Assembly: GCF_002327085.1 (NCBI RefSeq)
Contig: NZ_CP023429.1
Location: 186,001-250,000 of the forward strand
Direction of reading: 5' to 3'
Length of the DNA: 64,000 nucleotides
Origin: Neisseria weixii
Lineage (GTDB): Bacteria > Pseudomonadota > Gammaproteobacteria > Burkholderiales > Neisseriaceae
In this document: positions 30,451-38,739 of the stretch, piece after piece
Position numbering within the stretch: position 1 is the stretch's first letter
Layout: every line of letters begins with the position of its first letter
Notes under the pieces: model-generated
Told to the model about the DNA's origin: nothing
The model's database searches: none
The model's input: the letters and a program-made list of their open reading frames with translations, nothing else
Translations under genes and position numbers: made by a program

Positions 30451-30651
30451 TGAGACCTTTGCAAAACCTCATAAATCACCCATAAAAACCAAAACAACCG
30501 TTATTTCAGCATAGGCGTAAGTCCATTTTTGAGCATGGAAAACTATTGAATAAAATAAGTTTCTGAAATTTTAAGATGGATTCCCGCCTGCGCGGGAATG
30601 ACGGCTGTTTTGGTTTTTATGGGTGATTTATGAGGTTTTGCAAAAGTCTCA
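30451..30651. repeat. 201-bp element with 50-bp terminal inverted repeats
   Basis: The 50-base ends (30451-30500 and 30602-30651) are inverted copies differing at only two positions, beginning TGAGACCTTTGCAAAACC. The ends resemble the IS1106-like termini seen at 12888. The short core contains a dRS3 repeat. No coding capacity, so it is probably a non-autonomous (MITE-like) element. Confidence 0.85.
30580..30599. repeat. dRS3 repeat
   Basis: ATTCCC-GCCTGCGC-GGGAAT is an exact match to the neisserial dRS3 consensus ATTCCC-N8-GGGAAT. In meningococci this repeat is a target for filamentous prophage integration and insertion sequences. Confidence 0.9.
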
Positions 30652-30669
30652 GGTGTAGAAAACCCTAGC

Positions 30670-30841
30670 GTTGTTTACACTTTTGCTTTTTTGCTTGAAG
30701 ATCCATTTTGGGATTTTTGAGTGTTGTCAAGAATGCCGAAAGGCACGGCAACGCCGCATGGTTCTTGATAATGCTCAACAATCCTAAAACAATCATTTAG
30801 GCAGAAAATAAAAGCTGTTTTGCATAAAAAGTGTAAACAAC
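30670..30841. repeat. 172-bp palindromic element
   Basis: Perfect 15-bp ends GTTGTTTACACTTTT (30670-30684) and complement (30827-30841) flank two arms that remain imperfectly complementary toward a GC-rich centre near 30750. Non-coding. I do not recognise this repeat. Confidence 0.65.
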
Positions 30842-30861
30842 CCGACAATTTCCTACATCTC

Positions 30862-30895
30862 AGGCCGTCTGAAAGCGTTGTTTTTCAGACGGCCT
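30862..30895 (+). terminator. DUS inverted-repeat terminator
   Basis: AGGCCGTCTGAAA (30862-30874) facing TTTCAGACGGCCT (30883-30895), with a weak T-tract after it on the plus strand. Confidence 0.65.
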
Positions 30896-30907
30896 TAATT
30901 CTTGATT

Positions 30908-31013
30908 TATAGCGGATTTAATTACTCCGATACGAGGCAGCAAATCGAAGACGGTACAAATAGTACGGCAAGGCGCAGCAACGCCGTAGCGAAAGTTAAG
31001 TTAATCCGCTATA
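30908..31013. repeat. Correia-type repeat element (CREE/NEMIS)
   Basis: The 106-bp unit is bounded by TATAGCGGAT...ATCCGCTATA inverted ends. Inside it has CGGTACAAATAGTACGGCAAGG and GGCGCAGCAACGCC, which I recognise from Correia elements. It sits 33 bp past the parA stop. Such elements can carry promoters and RNase III sites. Confidence 0.8.
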
Positions 31014-31046
31014 AAATTTAAATATATTAAATTTGTAGACAAGCAA

Positions 31047-31817
31047 TCATGCTTTCAGACGCGCCAGCAGCTCGTCAGCCAGCGCCAAATATGCCTGTGC
31101 GCCTTTAGTGGCGGCATCGTAAGCCAGTGCCGGCATGCCGTGGCTCGGCGCTTCTGCCAAGCGAATATTGCGCGGAATAGTGGTATCGAACATCAAATCG
31201 CCGAAATGTTGCTGCAATTGCTCGCTCACTTCCATCACCAGGCGGCTGCGGCCGTCGTACATGGTGCGCACGATGCCGGTGATGTCGAGCTGCGGATTGA
31301 TGGCTTGGCGGATTTTACGCACGGTGGCAATCAAATCTGAAATGCCTTCCAGCGCGTAGTATTCGCACAACATCGGTACAATCACGCCGTTGGCCGCCAC
31401 CAAACCGTTGAGCGTGAGCAGGGTGAGTGATGGCGGACAATCAATCAGCACGAAATCATAATCGTTTTCCACCACTTGCAGGGCGTTTTTCAGGCGCAGT
31501 TCGCGGCCGATTTCCTGCACCAGTTCGATTTCGGCACCGGCTAAGGTGCGGTTGGCACCCAATACGTCATAGCCGCCGCTCTCGCTTTTCACCACGGCCG
31601 TCTGAATATCGGCATCGCCCAACACCACTTGATATACGCCTTGTTCCAAGCTGGCTTTGTCGATGCCGCTGCCGGTCGTGGCGTTGCCTTGTGGATCGAG
31701 GTCGATGACCAATACGCGTTGGCCGCGGTTGGCCAAGGAAGCCGCCAGATTGACGGTGGTGGTGGTTTTGCCGACGCCGCCTTTTTGGTTGGCGATGGCG
31801 ATGATTTTTGCGCTCAT
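31047..31817 (-). CDS. parA: ParA-family chromosome partitioning ATPase
   Basis: A 256-aa Soj/ParA protein. The deviant Walker A motif KGGVGKTTT is at residues 11-19, Walker B VLIDCPPSL near 120, and the switch region follows. ATG 31817 is chosen because the upstream extension in the same frame lacks family similarity. It probably works with a ParB encoded elsewhere. It is followed by rnhB in convergent orientation, with a repeat cluster between. Confidence 0.93.
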   Translation of the reverse strand: MSAKIIAIANQKGGVGKTTTTVNLAASLANRGQRVLVIDLDPQGNATTGSGIDKASLEQGVYQVVLGDADIQTAVVKSESGGYDVLGANRTLAGAEIELVQEIGRELRLKNALQVVENDYDFVLIDCPPSLTLLTLNGLVAANGVIVPMLCEYYALEGISDLIATVRKIRQAINPQLDITGIVRTMYDGRSRLVMEVSEQLQQHFGDLMFDTTIPRNIRLAEAPSHGMPALAYDAATKGAQAYLALADELLARLKA

Positions 31818-31884
31818 GTGCTTTGTCGATAATAAGAGTATGATGGCTGGAATTGTACCGTTATTTGCGTCAAATGGGTATAAC

Positions 31885-31921
31885 AAGGCCGTCTGAAAAC
31901 GACAGATTTTCAGACGGCCTT
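31885..31921 (-). terminator. DUS inverted-repeat terminator after rsmG
   Basis: AAGGCCGTCTGAAAA (31885-31899) pairs with 31907-31921, leaving a 7-base loop. It lies between the rsmG stop and the parA start. Confidence 0.75.
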
Positions 31922-31930
31922 TATACGGTA

Positions 31931-32554
31931 TTATTTCTTGCGCATAATCACCATATGCCGCTCGGCATTCAGTTGCGGCACATGTATTTCTTCCACTTTG
32001 TCCACGGTCGCAAAATCCGGCAGGCGGTCGATTTCTTCTTGCGGGAACACGCCTTTCATAGCCGCCCAGTAGCCGCCGTCTTTCAGCAGCTGCGCCGTCC
32101 AGTTGACGAAATCAGCCAGCTCGGCAAAGGCGCGGCTGGTAATCACATCGGCTTGAAAATCCTGCACGGCCTCAACGCGGCCGCTGATCACGCGCACGTT
32201 GTCCAAGCCCAGTTCAATCACGGCTTGCTGCAAAAACGAGGTTTTTTTGGTGTTGGCATCAAGCAGGGTAATCTTCAAGTCGGGGCGGCAAATCGCAGTC
32301 GGGATGCCGGGCTGGCCGCCGCCGGAACCGACATCGAGCATGGTTTGTGCCCCTTCGATATAAGGCAGCAGGGTTAAGCTGTCGAGCAGGTGGTGGCTGA
32401 TCATCAGCGATTCATCGCGCAGCGCGGTGAGGTTGTAGGTTTTGTTCCATTTTTTAAGCAGTTCGACGTATTGGATGAGCTTGTTTTGTTGGTCTTCAGT
32501 CAGGCTCAAGCCCATTTCGGCGAGGCCGTTTTGCAGTTGCTGGGTGTGGTTCAT
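31931..32554 (-). CDS. rsmG: 16S rRNA (guanine527-N7)-methyltransferase
   Basis: RsmG (GidB) methylates G527 of 16S rRNA. The SAM-binding motif LDVGSGGGQPGIP and LLDANTKKTSFL follow the KKWNKTYNLTA substrate region. The frame extends to ATG 32575, but ATG 32554 gives the usual 207-aa length. Located upstream of parA as in many bacteria. Confidence 0.94.
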   Translation of the reverse strand: MNHTQQLQNGLAEMGLSLTEDQQNKLIQYVELLKKWNKTYNLTALRDESLMISHHLLDSLTLLPYIEGAQTMLDVGSGGGQPGIPTAICRPDLKITLLDANTKKTSFLQQAVIELGLDNVRVISGRVEAVQDFQADVITSRAFAELADFVNWTAQLLKDGGYWAAMKGVFPQEEIDRLPDFATVDKVEEIHVPQLNAERHMVIMRKK

Positions 32555-32718
32555 GGCGGTTTCCAAGTTAGTCATGGCGGATTATCCGCCTAGGTGGTAT
32601 GGTAACGGAAAATGAGGCCGTCTGAACATATTCGGCACAAAAAAACAGGCGAAAAGCAGGCGTGGATACATGAAGGTATCGGCGCTGCCTTTCGCCTGTG
32701 AGGGAATAAGCGCTTGAA

Positions 32719-33344
32719 TTACGAGCCGTATTGTTCCCATGGTGCGCGCAGACTGTTGGAGCGCGGCGAGCGCACCGGCATCTGGCGGTTTTGCGTATTG
32801 GATTGTCGATTGAGCAAACGCGATTCGTTGCTGCGGTAAATGCGCTGCTGATGGATGTTTTCACGCACTTGATGGTTGCGGCGCTGTTGTTCCATGCGCT
32901 CACGCATCAAAATGCTGCGGTTGCGCGAATCTTTACACGCTGTTGCATGTGGCGGTTTTGTATGCGTTGTTGTTCCAAGCGGTTTTCCAGTATGCGGTTT
33001 TGCTCACGTTGGCGGTAAACGCGGTCGGATAACACACGGTTTTGCTGATGCATACGTGTTTCAAGCGGATAACGGCGACGGTAGTCACTCATGCTGTCGA
33101 TGCGGCGCACATGGGTATTGTAGGCCGGACGATACGAGCGCGGCATACGGTTGTAGTGGTTGTCGTAATAGTAGCCGTCATCCAGACTGTAATACAGTAA
33201 AGAAGCGACAGTGCCGGCGGTGGCGGTGGTGGCAATGGCATTCACGGCGGGGTCGTCTGAAACCACGCAGCCGCCCAGTCCGACGGCGGCAGTGATGCCG
33301 ATTACACCCATGCCGACGAAGCGTTTGACAGTTTGCGTCATCAT
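32719..33344 (-). pseudogene. Arg/Gln-rich lipoprotein with one frame break
   Basis: A lipoprotein signal (VIGITAAVGLGGC) is followed by a Tyr/Asp-rich stretch and then a long Arg/Gln/Asn-rich, probably helical tail of QQNR- and QREQNR-like units. The frame breaks near 32918. Adding one A to an A-run reconnects MQQRVK with DSRNRSILMRERMEQQ and gives about 208 aa. Function unknown; the tail could bind nucleic acid or polyanion at the envelope, but that is a guess. Confidence 0.65.
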
Positions 33345-33481
33345 GTTAAGCGTCCTAAAGGTAAATGGATAATGTCAGGCCGTATTTAGGCCTGCTGTTT
33401 GTTAGATTACACACGAAATATGCAAAACTTACGTTTTACTCGATTAAGATATTCAAAGGCCGTCTGAAAAAGGAAAAAATA

Positions 33482-34021
33482 ATGAATGCGCAAGCTGTTT
33501 TGGATTTTTGGTTTGATCAGGCAAACAAAGCCTGCTGGTTTGCCAAAAGCGATGATTTTGATGCCGAAATCCGCCGCCGATTTATGGGCGTATGGCAGCA
33601 GGCCGCACGTGGCGAATTATCTGCTTGGCGCGACACTTTGCGCGGGCGTTTGGCCGAAATCATCGTGTTGGATCAGTTTTCGCGTAATGTGTGGCGCGAC
33701 CGTGCGAATGCGTTTGCCCAAGACAATATGGCTTTAGTCTTGGCGCAAGAAGCGGTGCAACACGCTGGTTTTGCAGATTTGGATCAAGCCGAGCGCAATT
33801 TCATGCTGATGCCTTTTATGCACAGCGAAAGCCAAGCGGTGCATAAGCAGGCCTTGCCGCTGTTCGAACGCTACGCCGATGCCGTGACCTTGGATTTTGA
33901 ACGGCAGCACAAAGCGATTATCGACCGCTTCGGCCGCTATCCGCACCGAAATGAGATGTTGGGGCGGGACAGTACGGCGGAGGAGAAAGTATTTTTAACC
34001 CGGCCGGGTTCTTCGTTTTAA
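33482..34021 (+). CDS. DUF924 family protein
   Basis: The 179-aa protein begins MNAQAVLDFWFDQ, the typical opening of DUF924 proteins, and holds the conserved LAEIIVLDQFSRNVWRD and FMLMPFMHSES motifs of this helical, TPR-like family. ATG 33482 follows AAAGGAAAAA. Biochemical role unknown. Confidence 0.85.
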   Translation: MNAQAVLDFWFDQANKACWFAKSDDFDAEIRRRFMGVWQQAARGELSAWRDTLRGRLAEIIVLDQFSRNVWRDRANAFAQDNMALVLAQEAVQHAGFADLDQAERNFMLMPFMHSESQAVHKQALPLFERYADAVTLDFERQHKAIIDRFGRYPHRNEMLGRDSTAEEKVFLTRPGSSF

Positions 34022-34064
34022 CAAGGGTTTATGCCGTCTGAACGCAAATAAATAAAGGGCTTTC

Positions 34065-34096
34065 AAAGGCCGTCTGAAACGTTTCAGACGGCCTTT
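34065..34096 (+). terminator. Perfect DUS palindrome terminator
   Basis: AAAGGCCGTCTGAAAC and its complement abut with no spacer (34065-34096). A separate ATGCCGTCTGAA lies 30 bases upstream. Confidence 0.75.
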
Positions 34097-34162
34097 GTTG
34101 ATTGTCATCTTTTTGTAAAAATATTATGTTGCAGAAAAATAACAATAATTCGGAGTCAATGA

Positions 34163-35958
34163 ATGAGGAAAAAAGCATCGCAATATGTTTTGGCCGTCTT
34201 GCTGGTGTCGGGCTTGGCGGCGAGTTTTCTTTATAGCCCGTCGTGGATGCAGCTTTGTTACGGCTTGGCTTTGTTTCTGCTGGGCATGCAGTGCATTGAA
34301 GAAGGTTTGCACAATGTCGCCGGCGGCAAGTTGGCCAAATGGATGGAGAAATCCACTGCCACGCCACTGAAAGGCGCGCTGTTCGGTATGGGTGCGACCT
34401 TTGTGCTGCAATCGAGCACCTTGGTGTCGCTGCTGACGATTGCTTTTCTAAGCACCGGCATGATTCAGCTGGCAGGTGGTATCGCAATTATTTTGGGCAC
34501 TAATTTGGGCTCGACCAGCGGTATTTGGCTGTTGGCCTTGGCCGGTCAAAGCGTGAGCTTGAGTCCGGCGGCGATTCCGATGCTGGTGTTCGGCATTGTC
34601 ATCGGTTTTTTCAACAGCAAAACCAAAGCCATCGGCCGTGTGCTGGTCGGCATTGCGTTGATTTTTCTGGGGGTGGACGCGATTAAAGAAGGCTTCCAAG
34701 CCTTCGGTGCGGACATGGATTTCGATAAAAGCCAAATCGGCGGCATGGTCGAGCCGCTGATTTTCTTTGTGGTCGGCTTGTTGCTGACGGTTGTGTTGCA
34801 ATCGTCACATGCCACGCTGATTTTAACATTGGCGGCGTTGGCCGGCGGACAAGTCAGCCTGATGCAGGCATTTGCGATTGCAGTCGGTTCCAACGTCGGC
34901 AGCAGTGCCACCACCGCTTTGGTCGGCATGCTCGGCAGCGACCGCAACGGCCAGCGGCTGGCCTTGGCGCATGTGGTGTTTAATTTGGTGACGGCGGCGT
35001 TATGTTTGCTGCTGTGGTGGCCGCTCACGCGTTTGGTGTTGCTGCCGGGCGAATGGTGGGGCATGAGTCCGCTGCTGCAATTGGCGATGTTCCATACCTT
35101 GTTTAACTTGCTCGGCGTTGCCGTATTCTGGAAATTGCAAGGCTGTTTTGCGGCGCTGTTGCAACGTTGGCTGCCGGATAAAGCAGCGGAAGAAGTGTTG
35201 CTGCCGGAAAATCAAGCCATACTGGCGCCGCGCTATCTGCACGAAAACATGCTGCGTGCCGACGATACCGCTTTGGTGGCGATAGAAAAAGAAGTTTATC
35301 ATTTGGGGCGCGCCAGTATCGAAGCCATGTGTCACGCGATTTATGTGCCAATGAGGCGTTTTACCGCGATGATTCCAATGAAGGCAAGACGCTGCCCGCG
35401 CCGACTGCCCCGCTCGAACTCGATGCCACACAGGTTTACGAGCGGCAAATCAAGCCGCTTTACAGTGCGATTTTGGATTTTGCCGGCAAAATAGATTTAG
35501 AAGAAAAGACGCAGCAAGAACAACTCAACCGTGCATTCGCTGCTACTTGGCAGATGGTTGAAATGGTGAAAGAAAGCAAGCATTTACAGAAAAACATGCA
35601 ACGGTATTTGACGGGCGGAGGCTCGGCCGCCGAACGAGATTACCTGCGCCTTCGCCGCCATGTTTTCAAAACCTTGCGCTTGTTCCGCCGTATTGGCGGC
35701 ATGGAAGCCGAAGCGGAACGCAATGATTTGATGCAGCAATTAAACGTGCATACCGAAACGCTGGAAACCTTCCGCGGCCGCGTGATGGTGAAGCTGAAGA
35801 ATGAAGAACTCAACGGCTGGCAAACGTCTTCGCTGCTGAACGACATCAACTATGCCCGCCGCATTGGCCGCGGCGCTTTGGAGATTTTGAGTCTGCAAAA
35901 TACGCAGGTGACGGCGGAGAAAGTGGTAGATAGGCCGTCTGAAGAAGTGGCTGGATAA
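34163..35958 (+). pseudogene. Na/Pi cotransporter family protein (NptA/YjbB-like), one frame break
   Basis: The membrane part (residues 1-310) carries the two inverted QSS repeats of Na/Pi cotransporters: FVLQSSTLVSLLTIAF and VVLQSSHATLILTLAA. A cytoplasmic PhoU-like helical domain follows. The frame breaks near 35347; one added T restores IEAMCHAIYCANEAFYRDD and a 598-aa protein. It probably exports or imports phosphate with sodium. Confidence 0.85.
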
Positions 35959-35972
35959 AATCTGTTCGCAAT

Positions 35973-36013
35973 ATCACAGTCCGTCTGAAAATCCTTTTCA
36001 GACGGACTGTGAT
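35973..36013 (+). terminator. 19-bp hairpin with variant DUS
   Basis: ATCACAGTCCGTCTGAAAA (35973-35991) and its perfect complement (35995-36013) enclose only three bases. The arms carry AGTCCGTCTGAA rather than AGGCCGTCTGAA. Confidence 0.8.
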
Positions 36014-36022
36014 GTTTACTGC

Positions 36023-36154
36023 TTAAATTTTACACGCGCCGCCGACGCAGTTGTCGTCTTCGCTTTCCGCATCCACGCCGCCTTCAACCGCTACGCCGTC
36101 GAAATCGCCGAGTAAATCGTCTAAGTTGTCCAAATCAAAATCTTGTTCGCTCAT
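36023..36154 (-). CDS. Small acidic 43-aa protein with C-terminal cysteines
   Basis: Starts ATG 36154 behind AAGAGACC and reads MSEQDFDLDNLDDLLGDFD, then a Gly/Glu/Asp-rich stretch, ending NCVGGACKI. Very acidic, with two cysteines four residues apart at the end. I do not recognise the family. Codon periodicity and the ribosome-binding site make it credible. It could be a metal- or thiol-linked small protein; no function is assigned. Confidence 0.6.
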   Translation of the reverse strand: MSEQDFDLDNLDDLLGDFDGVAVEGGVDAESEDDNCVGGACKI

Positions 36155-36245
36155 GGTTGGTCTCTTATGGGGTGTTAAAAATCAAGTTAGCCATATTATT
36201 AGGCCGATGGGTGCGCTTATCAAGCCATTCAGACGGCCTTTACAC

Positions 36246-36414
36246 TTAATGGCCGATGATGCCGGTTGCTTCCGATTTGTCGTGCGTGCCGAAACGGCCA
36301 ACCAGCGTGCGGCTGGCTTCGTTTAAGCCGTGGGGCACCGTGATGGTTGTTGTTTCATCATCATGCTCTATTGTGGCGGAATAAGGTGGGTTGACGCTCC
36401 TTACGTTTCAATTT
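36246..36414 (-). other. Possible remnant reading frame
   Basis: An open frame on the minus strand ends TITVPHGLNEASRTLVGRF...TGIIGH then stop, and looks protein-like. However, there is no usable start codon: an AAGGAG motif near 36400 is followed by none. It may be a truncated or frameshifted small gene. Confidence 0.3.
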
Positions 36415-36469
36415 CTGTTTTTAAACCGATTGTCAATCAGAGATTGTGAACTTAAATCCAATAAAGCCT

Positions 36470-36511
36470 AAGGCCGTCTGAAAAAGCAAACATTTGTTTT
36501 CAGACGGCCTT
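36470..36511 (-). terminator. DUS inverted-repeat terminator after mnmG
   Basis: AAGGCCGTCTGAAAA (36470-36484) and TTTTCAGACGGCCTT (36497-36511), downstream of the mnmG stop on the minus strand. Confidence 0.75.
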
Positions 36512-36526
36512 TATCCCCGGTAAAGC

Positions 36527-38413
36527 CTATTTTGCGTCTTTAAACCCGCGTTTCAGATGCACCATCAGTAAAGCCACCGCAGCGGGCGTTACACCGGAAA
36601 TGCGGCTGGCCTGACCGACGGTTTCGGGGCGGTGCTGGTTGAGTTTCTGCTGCACCTCCGCCGACAAACCCTTGACCTTGCCATAATCAATGTCGGCAGG
36701 CAGATTCAACGTTTCGATGTCGCGGCGGCTTTCGATTTCGTCGTTTTGGCGGTCGATATAGCCTTGGTATTTCACTTGGATTTCTACTTGCTCGGTTACC
36801 TCATCGGCCAGGTTTTCAGACGGCCTCGCACCCTCCAGCGTCATCAGCGCGGCGTAACCGATATTGGGGCGGCGCAGCAAGTCGTGCAGGTTGGCTTCGC
36901 GCGACAGTTTTTGGCCGAACACGCGCACTTGTTCGCCCTCCGGCAGTTTCTGCGGGGTGTACCAAGTGGTTTTCAGGCGCTGGATTTCGCGCTCAATGGC
37001 CTCACGTTTTTCGTTGAACGCACGCCATTGCGCTTCGCCGACCAAGCCGATTTTGCGGCCCTCTTCGGTGAGGCGCATATCGGCGTTGTCCTCCCGCAAT
37101 TGCAGGCGGTATTCGGCGCGGCTGGTAAACATGCGGTAGGGTTCGTTCACGCCTTTGGTAATCAAATCGTCCACCAACACGCCCAGATAAGCCTGCTCGC
37201 GGCGCAACAGAAGCGGCTCTTGTTCGCGCACATATTGCACGGCGTTGGCACCGGCCAGCAAGCCTTGTGCGGCGGCTTCTTCGTAGCCGGTGGTGCCGTT
37301 GATTTGGCCGGCGAAAAAGAGGCCGGCGATGGTTTTGGTTTCCAAACTGGCTTTGAGGTTGCGCGGGTCGAAATAGTCGTATTCGATGGCATAACCGGGG
37401 CGCAGGATATGGGCGTTTTCCAAGCCTTTCATCGAGCGCACAAGCGCCAATTGAATATCGAACGGCAGGCTGGTGGAAATACCGTTGGGGTAGTATTCGT
37501 GGGTGGTCAGGCCTTCCGGCTCGAGAAAAATCTGGTGGCTGTCTTTATCGGCGAAGCGGTTGATTTTGTCTTCGATCGACGGGCAATAGCGCGGCCCCAC
37601 GCCTTCGATTTTGCCGGTAAACATCGGGCTGCGGTCGAAACCGGAGCGGATAATCTCGTGCGTGTGCAGATTGGTGTGGGTAATCCAGCAGGAAACCTGG
37701 CGCGGGTGCATGGCGGCATTGCCGCGTACGGACATCACCGGCACGGGCGTGTCGCCGGGTTGTTCGGTGAGCTGCGAAAAGTTGATGGTGCGGCCGTCAA
37801 TGCGCGGCGGCGTGCCGGTTTTCAGGCGCGACACCGGCAGATTCAATTCTTTCAGACGGCCCGACAAACCTTGCGCGGCCGGGTCGCCGGCACGGCCGCC
37901 GGCGTAGTTTTCCAAACCGATGTGGATTTTGCCCGCCAGAAACGTGCCGGCGGTCAGCACCACGGCGCGGGCTTTGAATTCCACCCCCATGGCGGTTTTC
38001 ACGCCCGACACGTGCTCGCCTGCCAACGTGATGTCTTCCACCGCCTGTTGGAAGAGTTCGAGATTTTTCTGATTTTCCAGCATTTCGCGGATGGCGGCCT
38101 TATAAAGAATGCGGTCGGCCTGTGCGCGGGTGGCGCGCACCGCCGCGCCTTTGCTGGCGTTCAGGCGGCGGAACTGGATGCCGCTCATATCGGTGGCCAG
38201 CGCCATCGCGCCGCCGAGCGCATCGACTTCGCGCACCAAATGGCCTTTTCCGATGCCGCCGATGGAAGGGTTGCACGACATTTGGCCGAGGGTTTCGATA
38301 TTGTGGGTGAGCAAAAGCGTTTGCGCGCCCATGCGTGCGGCGGCCAGCGCGGCTTCGGTACCGGCATGGCCGCCGCCGACCACGATCACGTCGTAGGTTT
38401 TAGGGTAAATCAT
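36527..38413 (-). CDS. mnmG: tRNA uridine-5-carboxymethylaminomethyl modification enzyme MnmG
   Basis: MnmG (GidA) with MnmE modifies the wobble uridine of several tRNAs. The 628-aa protein shows the FAD-binding GGGHAG motif (residues 13-18), the [24 protein letters not shown] signature and the C-terminal helical MnmE-binding domain. No frame break. A 605-aa antisense frame opposite it is a codon-bias shadow. Confidence 0.97.
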   Translation of the reverse strand: MIYPKTYDVIVVGGGHAGTEAALAAARMGAQTLLLTHNIETLGQMSCNPSIGGIGKGHLVREVDALGGAMALATDMSGIQFRRLNASKGAAVRATRAQADRILYKAAIREMLENQKNLELFQQAVEDITLAGEHVSGVKTAMGVEFKARAVVLTAGTFLAGKIHIGLENYAGGRAGDPAAQGLSGRLKELNLPVSRLKTGTPPRIDGRTINFSQLTEQPGDTPVPVMSVRGNAAMHPRQVSCWITHTNLHTHEIIRSGFDRSPMFTGKIEGVGPRYCPSIEDKINRFADKDSHQIFLEPEGLTTHEYYPNGISTSLPFDIQLALVRSMKGLENAHILRPGYAIEYDYFDPRNLKASLETKTIAGLFFAGQINGTTGYEEAAAQGLLAGANAVQYVREQEPLLLRREQAYLGVLVDDLITKGVNEPYRMFTSRAEYRLQLREDNADMRLTEEGRKIGLVGEAQWRAFNEKREAIEREIQRLKTTWYTPQKLPEGEQVRVFGQKLSREANLHDLLRRPNIGYAALMTLEGARPSENLADEVTEQVEIQVKYQGYIDRQNDEIESRRDIETLNLPADIDYGKVKGLSAEVQQKLNQHRPETVGQASRISGVTPAAVALLMVHLKRGFKDAK

Positions 38414-38584
38414 GTTGGATATAGTGTATTGAGGTTTCAGACGGCCTGATTGAAGGTGTGTGTTTGGGGTTTTGTGTGTGAGGCCGTCTGAAAAAGTAAT
38501 GGAATTTAAAATAAACGTGTGATTGTACGCTGTTTTTCAGTCGGGTTAAAGGCCATCTGAAATTGAATTTCAGGCGGCCTGAAA

Positions 38585-38723
38585 TCTTTGCAAAATCTTC
38601 ATCTTTGGCACATTTCTCCGTTAGGCGCTGTTCGAGGGCTTGCCTATCTTTGTGATATGTCTGCGCTTTCTGCGCTGCTTTGACTTCGAACTGTACTCAA
38701 ATCTGAAGTTTTGCAAAGGCTTC
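38585..38723 (+). repeat. ~140-bp IS-like MITE, copy 4
   Basis: A near full-length member: CTTTGCAAAATCTTCATC at the left, TCTGCGCTTTCTGCGCTGC inside, TTTTGCAAAGGC at the right. The rest of the 38.4-38.7 kb gap contains two DUS pairs and no gene. Confidence 0.75.
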
Positions 38724-38739
38724 GGCTTTGAAATGGGTT

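Noticed and set aside
36632..38449. 605-codon open frame opposite mnmG
   Set aside because: Entirely antisense to a perfect MnmG. His/Gln/Phe-rich composition reflects complementary codon bias, and there is no ribosome-binding site.
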